NCBI RefSeq assembly: GCF_014651135.1
Contig: NZ_BMWH01000013.1
Coordinates: 34,999 to 98,998 of the forward strand
Length of the DNA stretch: 64,000 bases
DNA from: Streptomyces echinoruber
GTDB taxonomy: Bacteria > Actinomycetota > Actinomycetes > Streptomycetales > Streptomycetaceae
Reading direction: 5' to 3'
The notes under the pieces: generated by a model
What the model was told of the DNA's origin: nothing
The model's input: the letters and a program-made list of their open reading frames with translations, nothing else
Databases searched by the model: none
Translations under genes and position numbers: made by a program
Part shown: positions 16,264 to 24,895 of the stretch, in pieces
How positions within the stretch are numbered: position 1 is the stretch's first letter
Layout: each line of letters opens with the position of its first letter

Positions 16264-16621
16264 GTCCCTCACCACTCCCTCGCCACCTCCCTGGCCCAAC
16301 GCCCGCGCGGAGGAAGCCGTTACGGCGCGCGGCGCCTACAGGCGCGGGCGCCGCGCGTACAGTCGCCCTCTGTCGTCGCGTGGTCACCGGGCCGGAGCCG
16401 ACGGGACCGACGGGCCGACGAGACCGACGGGGCTGGTGGGGCCGGCGATGGTGGTCGGAGGGGCGGCGCCCGGTTCGACGGGCAGGGGGGCAGGGGGCCG
16501 GTGCGTCCGCTGTGCCCTGAATCAGCACGAATCAGCGCGACTCGGCGCGACTCGGTGCGAAAACGCGACGAGGACCGCGACCGTCAGGTCGAGGTCCTCG
16601 CGTCCGTGTCGTCACGGTGAG

Positions 16622-16706
16622 TGTCCGAGGGGGGACTTGAACCCCCACGCCCTTAAACGGGCACTAGCACCTCAAGCTAGCGCGTCTGCCATTCCGCCAC
16701 CCGGAC
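16622..16706 (-). tRNA. tRNA-Leu (anticodon GAG)
   Basis: An 85-nt class II tRNA. The 5' strand GTCCGGG pairs with the 3' CTCGGAC, and the discriminator is A. The anticodon loop TTGAGGT within the CTAGC/GCTAG stem gives anticodon GAG, reading CUC and CUU leucine codons. A long variable arm (GCCCGTTTAAGGGC) and a TTCAAGT T-loop are present. The 3' CCA is not encoded. Confidence 0.97.
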
Positions 16707-16896
16707 TTGGTGTGGGTCTGACCGGCGGGGGTTTCCCCGCGCGGCGACGGAGGAAACTTTACCAGGCTTTCGAGGCCGCCGATCACCCCCCGGCCCCGCG
16801 TGAACGGCGTGTGACGGGGCCGGGCCCGTCTTGGGGCGCGGGCCCGGTAGGGGGAGGATGAGGGGACCACCAGCAGGGACACCGGGAGGTAGCAGC

Positions 16897-18222
16897 GTGA
16901 GCGACACGGACACGGCCAGGGGCGTCACCGGCGAGGACGAGGTCGTGGACCTCTGCCGCGACCTGATCCGGATCGACACCAGCAACTACGGCGACCACTC
17001 CGGCCCGGGCGAGCGCAAGGCCGCCGAGTACGTCGCCGAGAAGCTCGCCGAGGTGGGCCTCGAACCGAGGATCTTCGAGTCGCACCCGGGTCGCGCCTCC
17101 ACCGTGGCCCGCATCGAGGGCGAGGACCCGTCCCGGCCCGCGCTGCTCATCCACGGCCACCTGGACGTCGTACCGGCCAACGCGGCCGACTGGACCCACG
17201 GCCCGTTCTCCGGCGAGATCGCCGACGGCTGCGTGTGGGGGCGCGGCGCCGTCGACATGAAGGACATGGACGCCATGACGCTGGCGGTCGTCCGCGACCG
17301 GCTGCGCAGCGGGCGCCGGCCGTCGCGCGACGTCGTGCTGGCCTTCCTCGCCGACGAGGAGGCCGGCGGCACCTACGGCGCCCGGTACCTCGTCGACCAC
17401 CACCCGGACCTCTTCGAGGGCGTCACCGAGGCGATCAGCGAGGTCGGCGGATTCTCGTTCACGGTGAACGAGCAGCGGCGGCTGTACCTGATCCAGACCG
17501 CCGAGAAGGGCATGCACTGGATGAAGCTGACCGTGGCCGGCACCGCCGGGCACGGCTCGATGATCCACCGGGACAACGCGATCACCGAGCTGTCCGAGGC
17601 CGTCGCCCGCCTCGGCCGGCACAAGTTCCCGGTGCGGGTCACCAAGACCACCCGGGCCTTCCTCGACGAACTCGGCGACGCGCTCGGCACCGAGCTGGAC
17701 CCGGAGGACATGGAGTCCACGCTCGCCCGGCTCGGCGGCATCGCCAAGCTCATCGGGGCCACGCTGAGCAACACCGCCAACCCCACCCAGCTCGGCGCCG
17801 GCTACAAGGTCAACGTCATTCCGGGCGAGGCCACCGCGCACGTCGACGGCCGCTTCCTGCCCGGCTACGAGGAGGAGTTCCTCGCCGACCTCGACCGCAT
17901 CCTCGGCCCCCGGGTCAAGCGCGAGGACGTGCACGCCGACAAGGCCGTCGAGACCACCTTCGACGGGGCGCTGGTGGAGGCCATGCAGTCCGCGCTGGTC
18001 GCCGAGGACCCGGCCGCCAAGGCCATCCCGTACATGCTGTCCGGCGGCACCGACGCCAAGTCCTTCGACGACCTCGGCATCCGCGGCTTCGGCTTCGCGC
18101 CGCTGAAGCTGCCGCCGGAGCTGGACTTCGCGGGCATGTTCCACGGCGTCGACGAGCGCGTCCCGGTGGAGGGCCTGAAGTTCGGCGTGCGGGTGCTCGA
18201 CCGGTTCCTCGACGCGGCCTGA
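16897..18222 (+). CDS. M20-family metallopeptidase (dipeptidase-like)
   Basis: A 441-residue zinc peptidase of the M20/M28 clan. Metal and catalytic residues are visible: H88 and D90 in HGHLDVVP, D120 in GRGAVDMK, E154/E155 in ADEEAGG, and a late His in MFHGVDERVP. The dimerisation domain lies between about 195 and 320. It probably hydrolyses dipeptides or deacylates amino acids in the cytoplasm. There is no signal peptide. GTG 16897 is preceded by GGGAGGT at 6-nt spacing. The gene stands alone between tRNA-Leu and the chaplins. Confidence 0.9.
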   Translation: MSDTDTARGVTGEDEVVDLCRDLIRIDTSNYGDHSGPGERKAAEYVAEKLAEVGLEPRIFESHPGRASTVARIEGEDPSRPALLIHGHLDVVPANAADWTHGPFSGEIADGCVWGRGAVDMKDMDAMTLAVVRDRLRSGRRPSRDVVLAFLADEEAGGTYGARYLVDHHPDLFEGVTEAISEVGGFSFTVNEQRRLYLIQTAEKGMHWMKLTVAGTAGHGSMIHRDNAITELSEAVARLGRHKFPVRVTKTTRAFLDELGDALGTELDPEDMESTLARLGGIAKLIGATLSNTANPTQLGAGYKVNVIPGEATAHVDGRFLPGYEEEFLADLDRILGPRVKREDVHADKAVETTFDGALVEAMQSALVAEDPAAKAIPYMLSGGTDAKSFDDLGIRGFGFAPLKLPPELDFAGMFHGVDERVPVEGLKFGVRVLDRFLDAA

Positions 18223-18225
18223 CGG

Positions 18226-18345
18226 ACCGTCCGGCACGGTACTGTCCGACCCGGCGCTGTCCCGCCCGGCGCTGTCCCGCCCGGCACCGTCCGGCCCGGC
18301 ACCGTCCGGCCCGGCACTGTCCGGCTCCGCACCGTCCGGCCTTCC
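18226..18345. repeat. 15-bp tandem repeat (8 copies) right after the peptidase stop
   Basis: Eight contiguous imperfect copies of a 15-bp unit (consensus accgtccggcccggc, alternating with gctgtcccgcccggc), starting 3 nt after the TGA at 18220-18222. They occupy 120 bp of the 264-bp gap before chpH. Confidence 0.95.
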
Positions 18346-18410
18346 GTGACACCGCGGTAATCGGTCGGGTGTGCGGGTTTTACCGGAAAGGGTGATTGCG
18401 ACCATACGCT

Positions 18411-18438
18411 CGTAGCTCGATTACCTCCTCGTCGTTAC
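18411..18438 (+). promoter_or_regulatory. Possible BldN-type promoter of chpH
   Basis: CGTAGC at 18411-18416 and CGTTAC at 18433-18438 are separated by exactly 16 bp, resembling the GTAAC/CGTT-type boxes reported for the developmental sigma factor BldN, which drives chaplin genes. It lies 49 bp before the chpH start. The -35 box has one mismatch. Confidence 0.4.
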
Positions 18439-18445
18439 TGGTGAC

Positions 18446-18466
18446 GTGATCCGCGATGTGGATCAC
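18446..18466. promoter_or_regulatory. Inverted repeat in the chpH leader
   Basis: gtgatcc and ggatcac form a perfect 7-bp inverted repeat with a 7-nt spacer, between the presumed promoter and the GAGGAGG ribosome site. It could be an operator or a small RNA hairpin close to the ribosome site. Confidence 0.5.
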
Positions 18467-18486
18467 TTTGCTCATGAGGAGGAAGA

Positions 18487-18720
18487 ATGATCAAGAAGGT
18501 CGTCGCCACTGCCGCTGTCACCGGTGGTCTGGTTCTCGCCGGTGCGGGTCTGGCCGTTGCCGACGCCGGTGCCCAGGGGGCCGCGGTGCACTCCCCGGGT
18601 GTCGCCTCCGGCAACGTCGTCCAGGTGCCCGTCCACGTCCCGGTGAACGTCTGCGGCAACACGGTCAACGTCATCGGCCTGCTGAACCCCGCCTTCGGCA
18701 ACGCCTGCGTCAACAAGTGA
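18487..18720 (+). CDS. chpH: Short chaplin (ChpH-like)
   Basis: A 77-residue secreted amphipathic protein. The signal peptide covers about 1-25 (cut near AVA/DAG). One chaplin domain follows, with its two conserved cysteines (C56 and C74) in VCGNTVNVIG and NACVN. Short chaplins assemble into amyloid-like films that lower surface tension and coat aerial hyphae and spores. GAGGAGG gives a strong ribosome site. The order (short chaplin followed by a long chaplin) matches the chpH-chpC pair of S. coelicolor, on which the symbol is based. Expression is expected at aerial growth. Confidence 0.92.
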   Translation: MIKKVVATAAVTGGLVLAGAGLAVADAGAQGAAVHSPGVASGNVVQVPVHVPVNVCGNTVNVIGLLNPAFGNACVNK

Positions 18721-18776
18721 CGTCGTGCCCCGTTCCGGGCGGGGCCGACTCGTCGACTCCATGGGGGTCTGGCCGT

Positions 18777-18811
18777 CGGCCCCGGAGCGCGCGCCCCGCG
18801 CTCCGGGGCCG
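18777..18811. terminator. Hairpin between the two chaplin genes
   Basis: A perfect 13-bp stem (cggccccggagcg at 18777-18789 and its complement at 18799-18811, 9-nt loop), 57 bp after the chpH stop and 49 bp before chpC. It is a likely terminator or attenuator, so the two genes may be expressed unequally. Confidence 0.65.
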
Positions 18812-18859
18812 ACCGGCTTCCGGAAGGTCCGAAGAAGCGTCGAAAGCAGGGAATCAGCA

Positions 18860-19711
18860 ATGCGACAGGTCACCCGCAAGGGCCTGATGACCGTGGCGGC
18901 CGCCACCGGCGTGCTCGCCGCGGCAGGGGGTTACGCCCACGCCGACTCCGGGGCGCACGGCTCCGCGACCGGCTCGCCCGGCGTGCTGTCGGGCAACACG
19001 GTGCAGGTGCCGGTGAACGTGCCGGTCAACGTCTGTGGCAACACCGTCGACGTCGTCGGGATCCTCAACCCGGCGGTGGGCAACACCTGCGTCAACCACG
19101 ACGGCGGGGACGCGTCCCAGCGCGGGCACGGCGGCTCCGGGCACGCCGGCTCGCACGCGCACTCCGGGCACGCGGGCTCCGGCGGCGGAGCGCACGCCGG
19201 CGGGCACGCCGACGGTTCCCCGGGCGTCGCCTCCGGCAACGTCATCCAGGTGCCCGTCAACGCCCCGGTGAACGTCTGCGGCAACAGCGTCAACGTGATC
19301 GGCGCGGGCAACGCGACCGCGGGCAACGACTGCGCCAACGGCGGGCACCACGGCACCCGTCCGGGCGGCGGCCACCGGACCAACCCGCCCGGACACCCGG
19401 GGCACCCGGGCCACCCCGGTCACCCGGGCAACCCGGAAGGTCCGCGGCACCCGGGGACGCCGGAGCAGCCGGGCGGGCACTCCGGCGGCTCGGGTGACAC
19501 GCCGGGGCACGTCCCCGGACCGGGCGGGGCCACGGACACCTCCGCGCACCGGAGCCTGCCGCGCACGCACCTCGTGACCCCCGCGGCCGACAGCGCGGCG
19601 CAGCTCGCCCACACCGGCAGCGGACTGCCCCTCGGCGTCGTCCTGCCGACCGGCGCGGGCGCGCTCCTCGCGGGCGCCGTCCTCTACCGCCGGGCGCGCG
19701 CCTCGGCGTAG
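18860..19711 (+). CDS. chpC: Long chaplin with sortase signal (ChpC-like)
   Basis: A 283-residue wall-anchored chaplin. Signal peptide about 1-28; first chaplin domain about 37-79 with C59 and C77; a Gly/His/Ser linker; a second chaplin domain about 119-160; a Pro/Gly/His-rich spacer with repeated GHP units. The C-terminal sorting signal is LAHTG at about 249, then a hydrophobic helix and a basic tail. Sortase would attach it to peptidoglycan so that it seeds the short chaplins on the aerial surface. ATG 18860 follows AGGGAA. Symbol from architecture and from the adjacent short chaplin. Confidence 0.92.
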   Translation: MRQVTRKGLMTVAAATGVLAAAGGYAHADSGAHGSATGSPGVLSGNTVQVPVNVPVNVCGNTVDVVGILNPAVGNTCVNHDGGDASQRGHGGSGHAGSHAHSGHAGSGGGAHAGGHADGSPGVASGNVIQVPVNAPVNVCGNSVNVIGAGNATAGNDCANGGHHGTRPGGGHRTNPPGHPGHPGHPGHPGNPEGPRHPGTPEQPGGHSGGSGDTPGHVPGPGGATDTSAHRSLPRTHLVTPAADSAAQLAHTGSGLPLGVVLPTGAGALLAGAVLYRRARASA

Positions 19712-19736
19712 GGGGACGCCCGGCCCCGACCGGGGT

Positions 19737-19772
19737 ACGGAGCGGGATCCGCGCCCGCGGGCACCGCTCCGT
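19737..19772. terminator. Bidirectional hairpin
   Basis: A 9-bp perfect stem (acggagcgg and its complement at 19764-19772) between the convergent chpC and DUF5703 genes. Confidence 0.55.
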
Positions 19773-19787
19773 CCCGCCGTCCGCCGC

Positions 19788-19976
19788 TCACCACGTGGCA
19801 CGCACCTGGCGGATGATCCGCCGGCGCAACCGCACCCTGCGGCTGCCGTCGCGCAGCAGGCTCAGACGGTACAGCTCCCAGTGACCGTACTCGGCGTGAT
19901 CCGTCAACAGCCGTGTCGTCTCCTTGCGGGACACCCCGCGCGGGACGTACACGTCGACAAATTCGTATTCCGGCAT
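19788..19976 (-). CDS. DUF5703 family protein
   Basis: A small basic 62-residue protein (YEFVDVYVPRGVSRKET, then GHWELYRL and RRVRLRRRIIRQ) that matches the actinobacterial DUF5703 family in length and pattern. No membrane segment or cofactor motif is visible, and the function is unknown. It is divergent from the acidic-protein gene, with only 47 bp between the two start codons, so their promoters overlap. Confidence 0.75.
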   Translation of the reverse strand: MPEYEFVDVYVPRGVSRKETTRLLTDHAEYGHWELYRLSLLRDGSRRVRLRRRIIRQVRATW

Positions 19977-20010
19977 CGCATCTATTGTGCGGGCTGGGGC
20001 CCGGTACGGA

Positions 20011-20024
20011 TAGCGTCTGCAGTA
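20011..20024 (+). promoter_or_regulatory. -10 box of a probable leaderless transcript
   Basis: TAGCGT at 20011-20016 ends 7 nt before the ATG at 20024, which has no ribosome site. This places the transcription start at or next to the A of ATG. Confidence 0.5.
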
Positions 20025-20755
20025 TGTCTGATGCTGCGCAGCCCACCGCTGCCGAGGTACGCGCCGCCGCGGAGGCGCTCAAGGCCGCGCTCGACCGTCA
20101 CCTGGCGGCGGTCGAACGCCGGTCGGGGGAGGACGACCCCGCCGTCTACGAGGCGTTCAACCAGCTCGCCTCGGCCGCCGAGGCGTACGACGAGCTGCTC
20201 TACGACCGCTATGACGAGGTCACGCCCTTCGAGATCCCCGGCGCGGAGGACACGCTGCCGCCGTACACGGGCCCCGAGGAGCCGCACGCCCTGAGCGTCC
20301 TGATCCGCCGCGACTACACCGTGGCGGATCCGCAGCGGCTGCTGGCGCAGGCGCGGCGGGTGGAGGCGGCGGACGGCGAGGAGGGCACCGGCACGGACGC
20401 CACTGGCACCGTCCACGGTGCGCTGGGCATCCTGTTCGGCGAGTACGAGCCCGACGAGATCGCCTCCCGGCACAAGGAGTTCGGCCTGGAGGAGGGCGAC
20501 TCCACGCTGTGGGTGACGGCCGCCGACGAGCCCGCCGACCCCGGCGAATGGCTCGAGGCGCCGTTCGAGCAGGCCGACCCGCAGCGGGTGGTCTGCCGCT
20601 TCGACGTCAGCGCGGTCTTCGACGACGACGCGATCGACGAGGACGACCTCGAGGACGACGACCTGGAGGCGGAGCTGGACGACGAAGGAGACGAAGAAGA
20701 CGCCGACGGGGACGAGGACGACGAGGACCTGGAGCCCCTGGACGCCGACCGCTAG
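20024..20755 (+). CDS. Acidic protein of unknown function
   Basis: A 243-residue protein. An N-terminal helical segment (about 10-65) contains EVRAAAEALKAALDRHLAAVERR. A central domain follows (LSVLIRRDYTVADPQRLLAQ to WLEAPFEQADPQRVVCRFDVS), and the tail of about 35 residues is almost entirely Asp and Glu. No signal peptide. It is conserved in Streptomyces as a hypothetical protein as far as I can judge; I do not recognise a function. The acidic tail suggests a basic partner. Convergent with the RecD2-like gene across a very strong terminator. Confidence 0.8.
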   Translation: MSDAAQPTAAEVRAAAEALKAALDRHLAAVERRSGEDDPAVYEAFNQLASAAEAYDELLYDRYDEVTPFEIPGAEDTLPPYTGPEEPHALSVLIRRDYTVADPQRLLAQARRVEAADGEEGTGTDATGTVHGALGILFGEYEPDEIASRHKEFGLEEGDSTLWVTAADEPADPGEWLEAPFEQADPQRVVCRFDVSAVFDDDAIDEDDLEDDDLEAELDDEGDEEDADGDEDDEDLEPLDADR

Positions 20756-20809
20756 CCACCGGCGGCGACTCCGGGCGGTTCCCGGGCGACCTCCAGGCGG
20801 CTCCGGGTA

Positions 20810-20854
20810 CGGGACGGCGGATGCCGGGCGCTGCGCCCGGCATCCGCCGTCCCG
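20810..20854. terminator. Strong bidirectional terminator
   Basis: A perfect 21-bp stem (20810-20830 with 20834-20854) closed by a 3-nt loop, between the acidic-protein gene and the convergent RecD2-like gene. Confidence 0.85.
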
Positions 20855-20904
20855 TCGTACCGGGGGCGTGCCCGCCCGTTGTGCCGGGGCCGTGTCCGGG
20901 CCGG

Positions 20905-23391
20905 TCAGGCCGCGGCCGGGGCCTGGGCGAGCAGGAGCGGTAGACGGGTCGTACGTGGTCTGGCCGGGACTTCGGCGACGGCGCGCGGCAGGGCCTGCTC
21001 CACGCCGTGCACGACGGACAGGTGGCGGACGGCCCGGCTGAACGCCGTGTAGACCCAGGGGCGGCTGAGCGCCTGGACGGCGTCACCGGGCAGGACCACG
21101 ACGACCGCGGGCCACCGCGCGCCCACCGCCTGGTGCGCGGTCAGCGCCCACCCGTGCCGGACGCACTGCTCCACCCGCTCGCGGGGGACGACCACCGGGG
21201 TGCCCGAGCACGACAGGTGCAGCCCCTCCGCGTCGGCCGTCACGACGTGGCCGGGCAGCACGCGGCCCGGGGCGGGGGAGTGGACGACCCGGTCGCCGGG
21301 GTCGAAGCCGCCGAAGCGCCCGGGGCCCGGGTTGAGCCGCTCCTTGAGGGCCGCGTTGAGCGCCCGGGTGCCGGCCGCGCCGCCGTGACCGGGGGTGATC
21401 ACCACCGTCTGCTCGGCGGGGACGCCGATGGCCCGGGGCACGGAGTCCGCGACGAGCTGCACCGTGCGGTGCACGGCCTCGCCCGCGTCCCGCACCGGCA
21501 CGATCACGACCTCCTTGCCGGGCGCCTCCACCTGGGCCAGCTCGCCGATGCCGATCCCGGAGACCAGCTCGCCCAGCGGCCCGGGGTCCGGGGTGCGCGA
21601 GGCGACCTGCGGGCAGACGCGCGCCTGCAGCAGATCGGCGAAGACCCGCCCCGCCCCCACCGACCACAGCACCGCCGGATCCCCGGCCAGCACCAGCCGG
21701 GCCCCGTCCGGCAGCGACTCCACCAGCAGGGCCGCCGTCTCCACGTCCAGTTGCGGCGCGTCCAGCACCACGAGCAGGTCCAGGTCCAGCGTCCCGTCCG
21801 CGTCCCGGCCCGGGCCCTCGGCCCCCGACAACAGACCGGCGACGGTGGCGGCACCGGGCCGGTGCGGCACGGGCGCGCCGTCCGCGGCGCCGGCCGCCGC
21901 CGCATCCGCGTCCCGGCGCAGCAGCGCCGCGAAGCCGTCCCGGCCCAGCGGGCTGTGCGCGGCGGCCCACGCCCGCAGGCCCAGGCCGGCCGCGGCGTGC
22001 AGCAGCGCGGCGGGCTCGGCCAGGGACGCGGCGCCGCCGGTGTGCAGGACCAGGCCGTGGCCCGCGACCGCGCGGATCAGCTCGGCGGCGGAACCCCGCA
22101 CCGCGCCGGCCGCCCGCTCCCAGCCCTCGGTGGAACCCTCCTGCTTCGGCACCGAGTTGACGATCCGGAGCAGGCCGTCGGCGAGACTCTCCTCGGCCAG
22201 GGCGTACCGCTCCAGCCCGACCAGGACGCGGACCGGCCGCTCGGCGCCCTCGGCCTCCTGCGCGCCGTCTCCCGCCGCTTCGGCCGGGGCGTTCGGGGCG
22301 CCCGATACGTTCGGGGTGTCCGATGCGTTCGGGGTGTCCTGGAACACCAGGACGTCCCCGTGCTCGATCGCGGTCCTGAGGGCCGCGTCCGGGTCCGGCA
22401 CCCCCCGCCGGCCCAGCGCGGCGGTCAGCGCCGGCGCCTCCAGGGCGGTGTGCCCGGCCAGCGCGGCCTGCTCCAGGAGCCAGCCGGTCACCGCCCGCAG
22501 GCGCCGCTCGTCGTCCGGACCGCACCCGGCGCCCAGCAGCGCCCGCGCGAAGCCGTCCGCCTGCTCGGGCCGTACCCCGGTGACCCGCAGCAGGTGCCAG
22601 GGGTCCGCCCGCAGCCGCTCGGCCGCGCCCTCGCCGAGGACCGCGGCGACCTGCGGCGCCAGCGTCTCGGGCGCGCCGCCGTCGGCCAGCACCCGCCGCA
22701 CGGCCGCCACGGCCTGGGCCGAGGGCGGCGGCGGGGCGGCGGGAGCCGCGGGCCCGGCCGCGTCCGGCCGCGGCCGCCGGGCCGGCTCGGGAGCGGGCCG
22801 CCGCGGTGCCGGTCCGGGCTCGGCGAACACGCCGGTCACGGGCTTCTCGCCGCTCTCCACCGCGCGTACGGCCGCGAGCAGGTCGGCCGCCCTGCCGCTG
22901 AGCTTGCCGCCGCTCTCGATCGGTCCCTTCTTCGCGGCCTTCCGCCGCTCGATCCGCTCCCGCTCCAGCCGCTGCGCCGCCAGCTCGGCCTCCGCCTCCG
23001 ACAGCGGGCCCGCCCCCTCGGCACCGGCCTCGCCCCGGCCGGCACCGGCCGCCTGCGCACCGGCACCGGACACACCCTCGCCGTCACCGGCCGCGTCTTC
23101 GTCAGTACCGGCTGCGTCTTCGTCGGTACCGGCCGCGCCCTCGTCGGTGCCGGCTGCGTCTTCGTCGCTACCGGCCGCGCCCTCGTCGGTGCCGGCTGCG
23201 CCTCCGCCGCCACTGGCCGCGCCCTCGTCGGCGCCGGTCTCCCCGCCGTCCGCCGCGGCACCGGTCGTGCCGCCCGCCTCCGCCTCCGGCGCCGCGCCGG
23301 CCCGCGGGCCTCCGCCCGCTTCCGCGGTGTCCTCCGCCGGGTCTGGGGTCCCCGGCGTGTCGTCCTCCGTGGTCTCCGGCTCCGTGCTCAC
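20905..23391 (-). CDS. RecD2-like helix-hairpin-helix protein without a Walker A motif
   Basis: An 828-residue protein. Residues 1-135 are low complexity, with a 7-residue repeat of the type AGTDEDA. A helix-hairpin-helix region follows (PWHLLRVTGVRPEQADGFAR, then HTALEAP), as in RecD2/TraA helicases. The helicase-like part retains late motifs: LVVLDAPQLD in place of Walker B, ALTAHQAVGARWPAVVVVLP and WVYTAFSRAVRHLSVV. Where the P-loop should be (about residue 447) the sequence is GHGLVLHTGGAASLA, with no GxxGxGKT. It is likely a DNA-binding protein that has lost normal ATP hydrolysis. GTG 23391 overlaps the AKR stop by 4 nt (GTGA). Confidence 0.8.
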   Translation of the reverse strand: MSTEPETTEDDTPGTPDPAEDTAEAGGGPRAGAAPEAEAGGTTGAAADGGETGADEGAASGGGGAAGTDEGAAGSDEDAAGTDEGAAGTDEDAAGTDEDAAGDGEGVSGAGAQAAGAGRGEAGAEGAGPLSEAEAELAAQRLERERIERRKAAKKGPIESGGKLSGRAADLLAAVRAVESGEKPVTGVFAEPGPAPRRPAPEPARRPRPDAAGPAAPAAPPPPSAQAVAAVRRVLADGGAPETLAPQVAAVLGEGAAERLRADPWHLLRVTGVRPEQADGFARALLGAGCGPDDERRLRAVTGWLLEQAALAGHTALEAPALTAALGRRGVPDPDAALRTAIEHGDVLVFQDTPNASDTPNVSGAPNAPAEAAGDGAQEAEGAERPVRVLVGLERYALAEESLADGLLRIVNSVPKQEGSTEGWERAAGAVRGSAAELIRAVAGHGLVLHTGGAASLAEPAALLHAAAGLGLRAWAAAHSPLGRDGFAALLRRDADAAAAGAADGAPVPHRPGAATVAGLLSGAEGPGRDADGTLDLDLLVVLDAPQLDVETAALLVESLPDGARLVLAGDPAVLWSVGAGRVFADLLQARVCPQVASRTPDPGPLGELVSGIGIGELAQVEAPGKEVVIVPVRDAGEAVHRTVQLVADSVPRAIGVPAEQTVVITPGHGGAAGTRALNAALKERLNPGPGRFGGFDPGDRVVHSPAPGRVLPGHVVTADAEGLHLSCSGTPVVVPRERVEQCVRHGWALTAHQAVGARWPAVVVVLPGDAVQALSRPWVYTAFSRAVRHLSVVHGVEQALPRAVAEVPARPRTTRLPLLLAQAPAAA

Positions 23392-24371
23392 AGCGTGCTC
23401 CAGTCGTGATCGGGATAGCGGTGCACGGGCGCCGACACGTCGTCCAGCGCCCGGCAGATCTCGTCAGGAAGAGTAAGCGTCTCCACTGACAAAACCGCCG
23501 TGAGCTGCTGCGCGTTGCGCGCGCCGACGATGGGCGCGGCCACGCCGGGCCGGTCGCGCACCCAGGCGAGGGCCACCTGCAGCGGGGTCACCGCCAGTCC
23601 GTCCGCCGCCGTCGCCACCGCGTCGACGATGCGGCTCGCGGTGTCGTCGAGGTACGGCGCGACGAACGGCGCCAGGTGCTCGGAGGCGCCCCGCGAGTCC
23701 GGGGGCGTCTCCTTGCGGTACTTGCCGGTGAGCACCCCGCGGCCGAGCGGGGAGGAGGGCAGCAGGCCGATCCCCAGGTCCAGCGCGGCGGGCAGCACCT
23801 CCCGCTCTATGCCGCGCTGCAGCAGCGAGTACTCCATCTGCGTGCTCGCCAGCCGGGTGCGCGTTCCCGGCGCGGCCAGCTGCCAGGTCGCCGCCTTGGC
23901 CAGTTGCCAGCCGCAGAAGTTGGACACGCCGGCGTAGCGCACCCGGCCGCTGCTGACGGCGAGGTCGAGGGCCTGGAGGGTCTCCTCCAGCGGGGTGTAC
24001 GGGTCGTAGGCGTGCACGTGCCACAGGTCGACGTGGTCGGTGCCGAGCCGGGCGAGGGAGGCGTCCAGGGCGGAGAGCAGATGGCCGCGGGAGGCGTCGA
24101 AGCGGCGGTCGGGGTCCGGCACGCTGCCCGCCTTGGTCGAGATGACCAGGTCGCGCCGGGGCACCAGCCCGTCCATGAGGCGTCCCAGCAGGTACTCGGC
24201 CTCCCCGTCCCCGTACACGTCCGCCGTGTCGACCAGGGTGCCGCCCGCCTCCCAGAACGCCTTCAGCAGGTCCGCGGCGTCGTGCTCGTCGGTGTCCCGT
24301 CCCCAGGTCAGGGTGCCGAGCCCGAGCCGGGACACGCGCAGGCCGGTACGGCCGAGTTGCCTCTGCTCCAT
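23388..24371 (-). CDS. Aldo/keto reductase
   Basis: A 327-residue NADPH-dependent AKR barrel. The catalytic tetrad is visible: Asp and Tyr in LVDTADVYGDGEAE, Lys in LVISTKAG and His in DLWHVHAYDPYTP. The C-terminal NADP-binding segment is IVGARNAQQL. It reduces aldehydes or ketones in the cytoplasm; the substrate is unknown. ATG 24371 is the family start (MEQRQLGRTGLRVSRLGLG). It is translationally coupled to the RecD2-like gene through a 4-nt overlap, an odd pairing whose meaning is unclear. Its upstream region is a long repeat array. Confidence 0.9.
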   Translation of the reverse strand: MEQRQLGRTGLRVSRLGLGTLTWGRDTDEHDAADLLKAFWEAGGTLVDTADVYGDGEAEYLLGRLMDGLVPRRDLVISTKAGSVPDPDRRFDASRGHLLSALDASLARLGTDHVDLWHVHAYDPYTPLEETLQALDLAVSSGRVRYAGVSNFCGWQLAKAATWQLAAPGTRTRLASTQMEYSLLQRGIEREVLPAALDLGIGLLPSSPLGRGVLTGKYRKETPPDSRGASEHLAPFVAPYLDDTASRIVDAVATAADGLAVTPLQVALAWVRDRPGVAAPIVGARNAQQLTAVLSVETLTLPDEICRALDDVSAPVHRYPDHDWSTL

Positions 24372-24630
24372 GGACGCCGAGATTACTGGCCAGGGGTGGT
24401 GTGCAGGGGAGTGCGCGGGCAACGGAATGCCACCGATCCGTGGACGGACGCACCGCGGCCCCGAACGGGCGATTCCACGGCCCCGAACGGGCGATCCCGC
24501 AGCCCCGGCCGGACGATCCTGCGGCTCCCGGGCGGGCGCCCGGGGCGGCCCGCGGACCGACGCCGCCCCGGCCCGCGGACCGATGCCGCCCCGGCCCGCG
24601 GACGGCGGAATCCGCCCGCGGCCCCCGCCA

Positions 24631-24818
24631 CGCGGCACCGGCCTCCGCCGCGCGGCACCGGCCCCCGCCGTACGGCACCGGCCTCCGCCGCGCGGCACAC
24701 CGGCCTCCGCCGCGCGGCACACCGGCCTCCGCCGCGCGGCACACCGGCCTCCGCCGCGCGGCACCGGCCTCCGCCGCGCGGCACCGGCCTCCGCCGCGCG
24801 GCACACCAGCCTCCGCCG
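24631..24818. repeat. 20/22-bp tandem array, 9 copies
   Basis: Nine head-to-tail copies of cgcggcaccggcctccgccg. Four copies carry an extra AC (cgcggcacacc...), making them 22 bp. The order of lengths is 20, 20, 20, 22, 22, 22, 20, 20, 22. Copies differ at few other positions, pointing to recent expansion. There are no unique spacers, so it is not CRISPR. Confidence 0.95.
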
Positions 24819-24895
24819 CGCGACGTGATCCCCGTCGCCCCGCGGCCCGCTGCCCGTCGGGCCCGCCCCGCGCTACTGTCTCCCTCACAGGGACG

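Noticed and set aside
24631..24818. CRISPR array
   Set aside because: Repeats are contiguous with no unique spacers and no cas genes; the RecB-like nuclease at 46279 is not a Cas4 in context.
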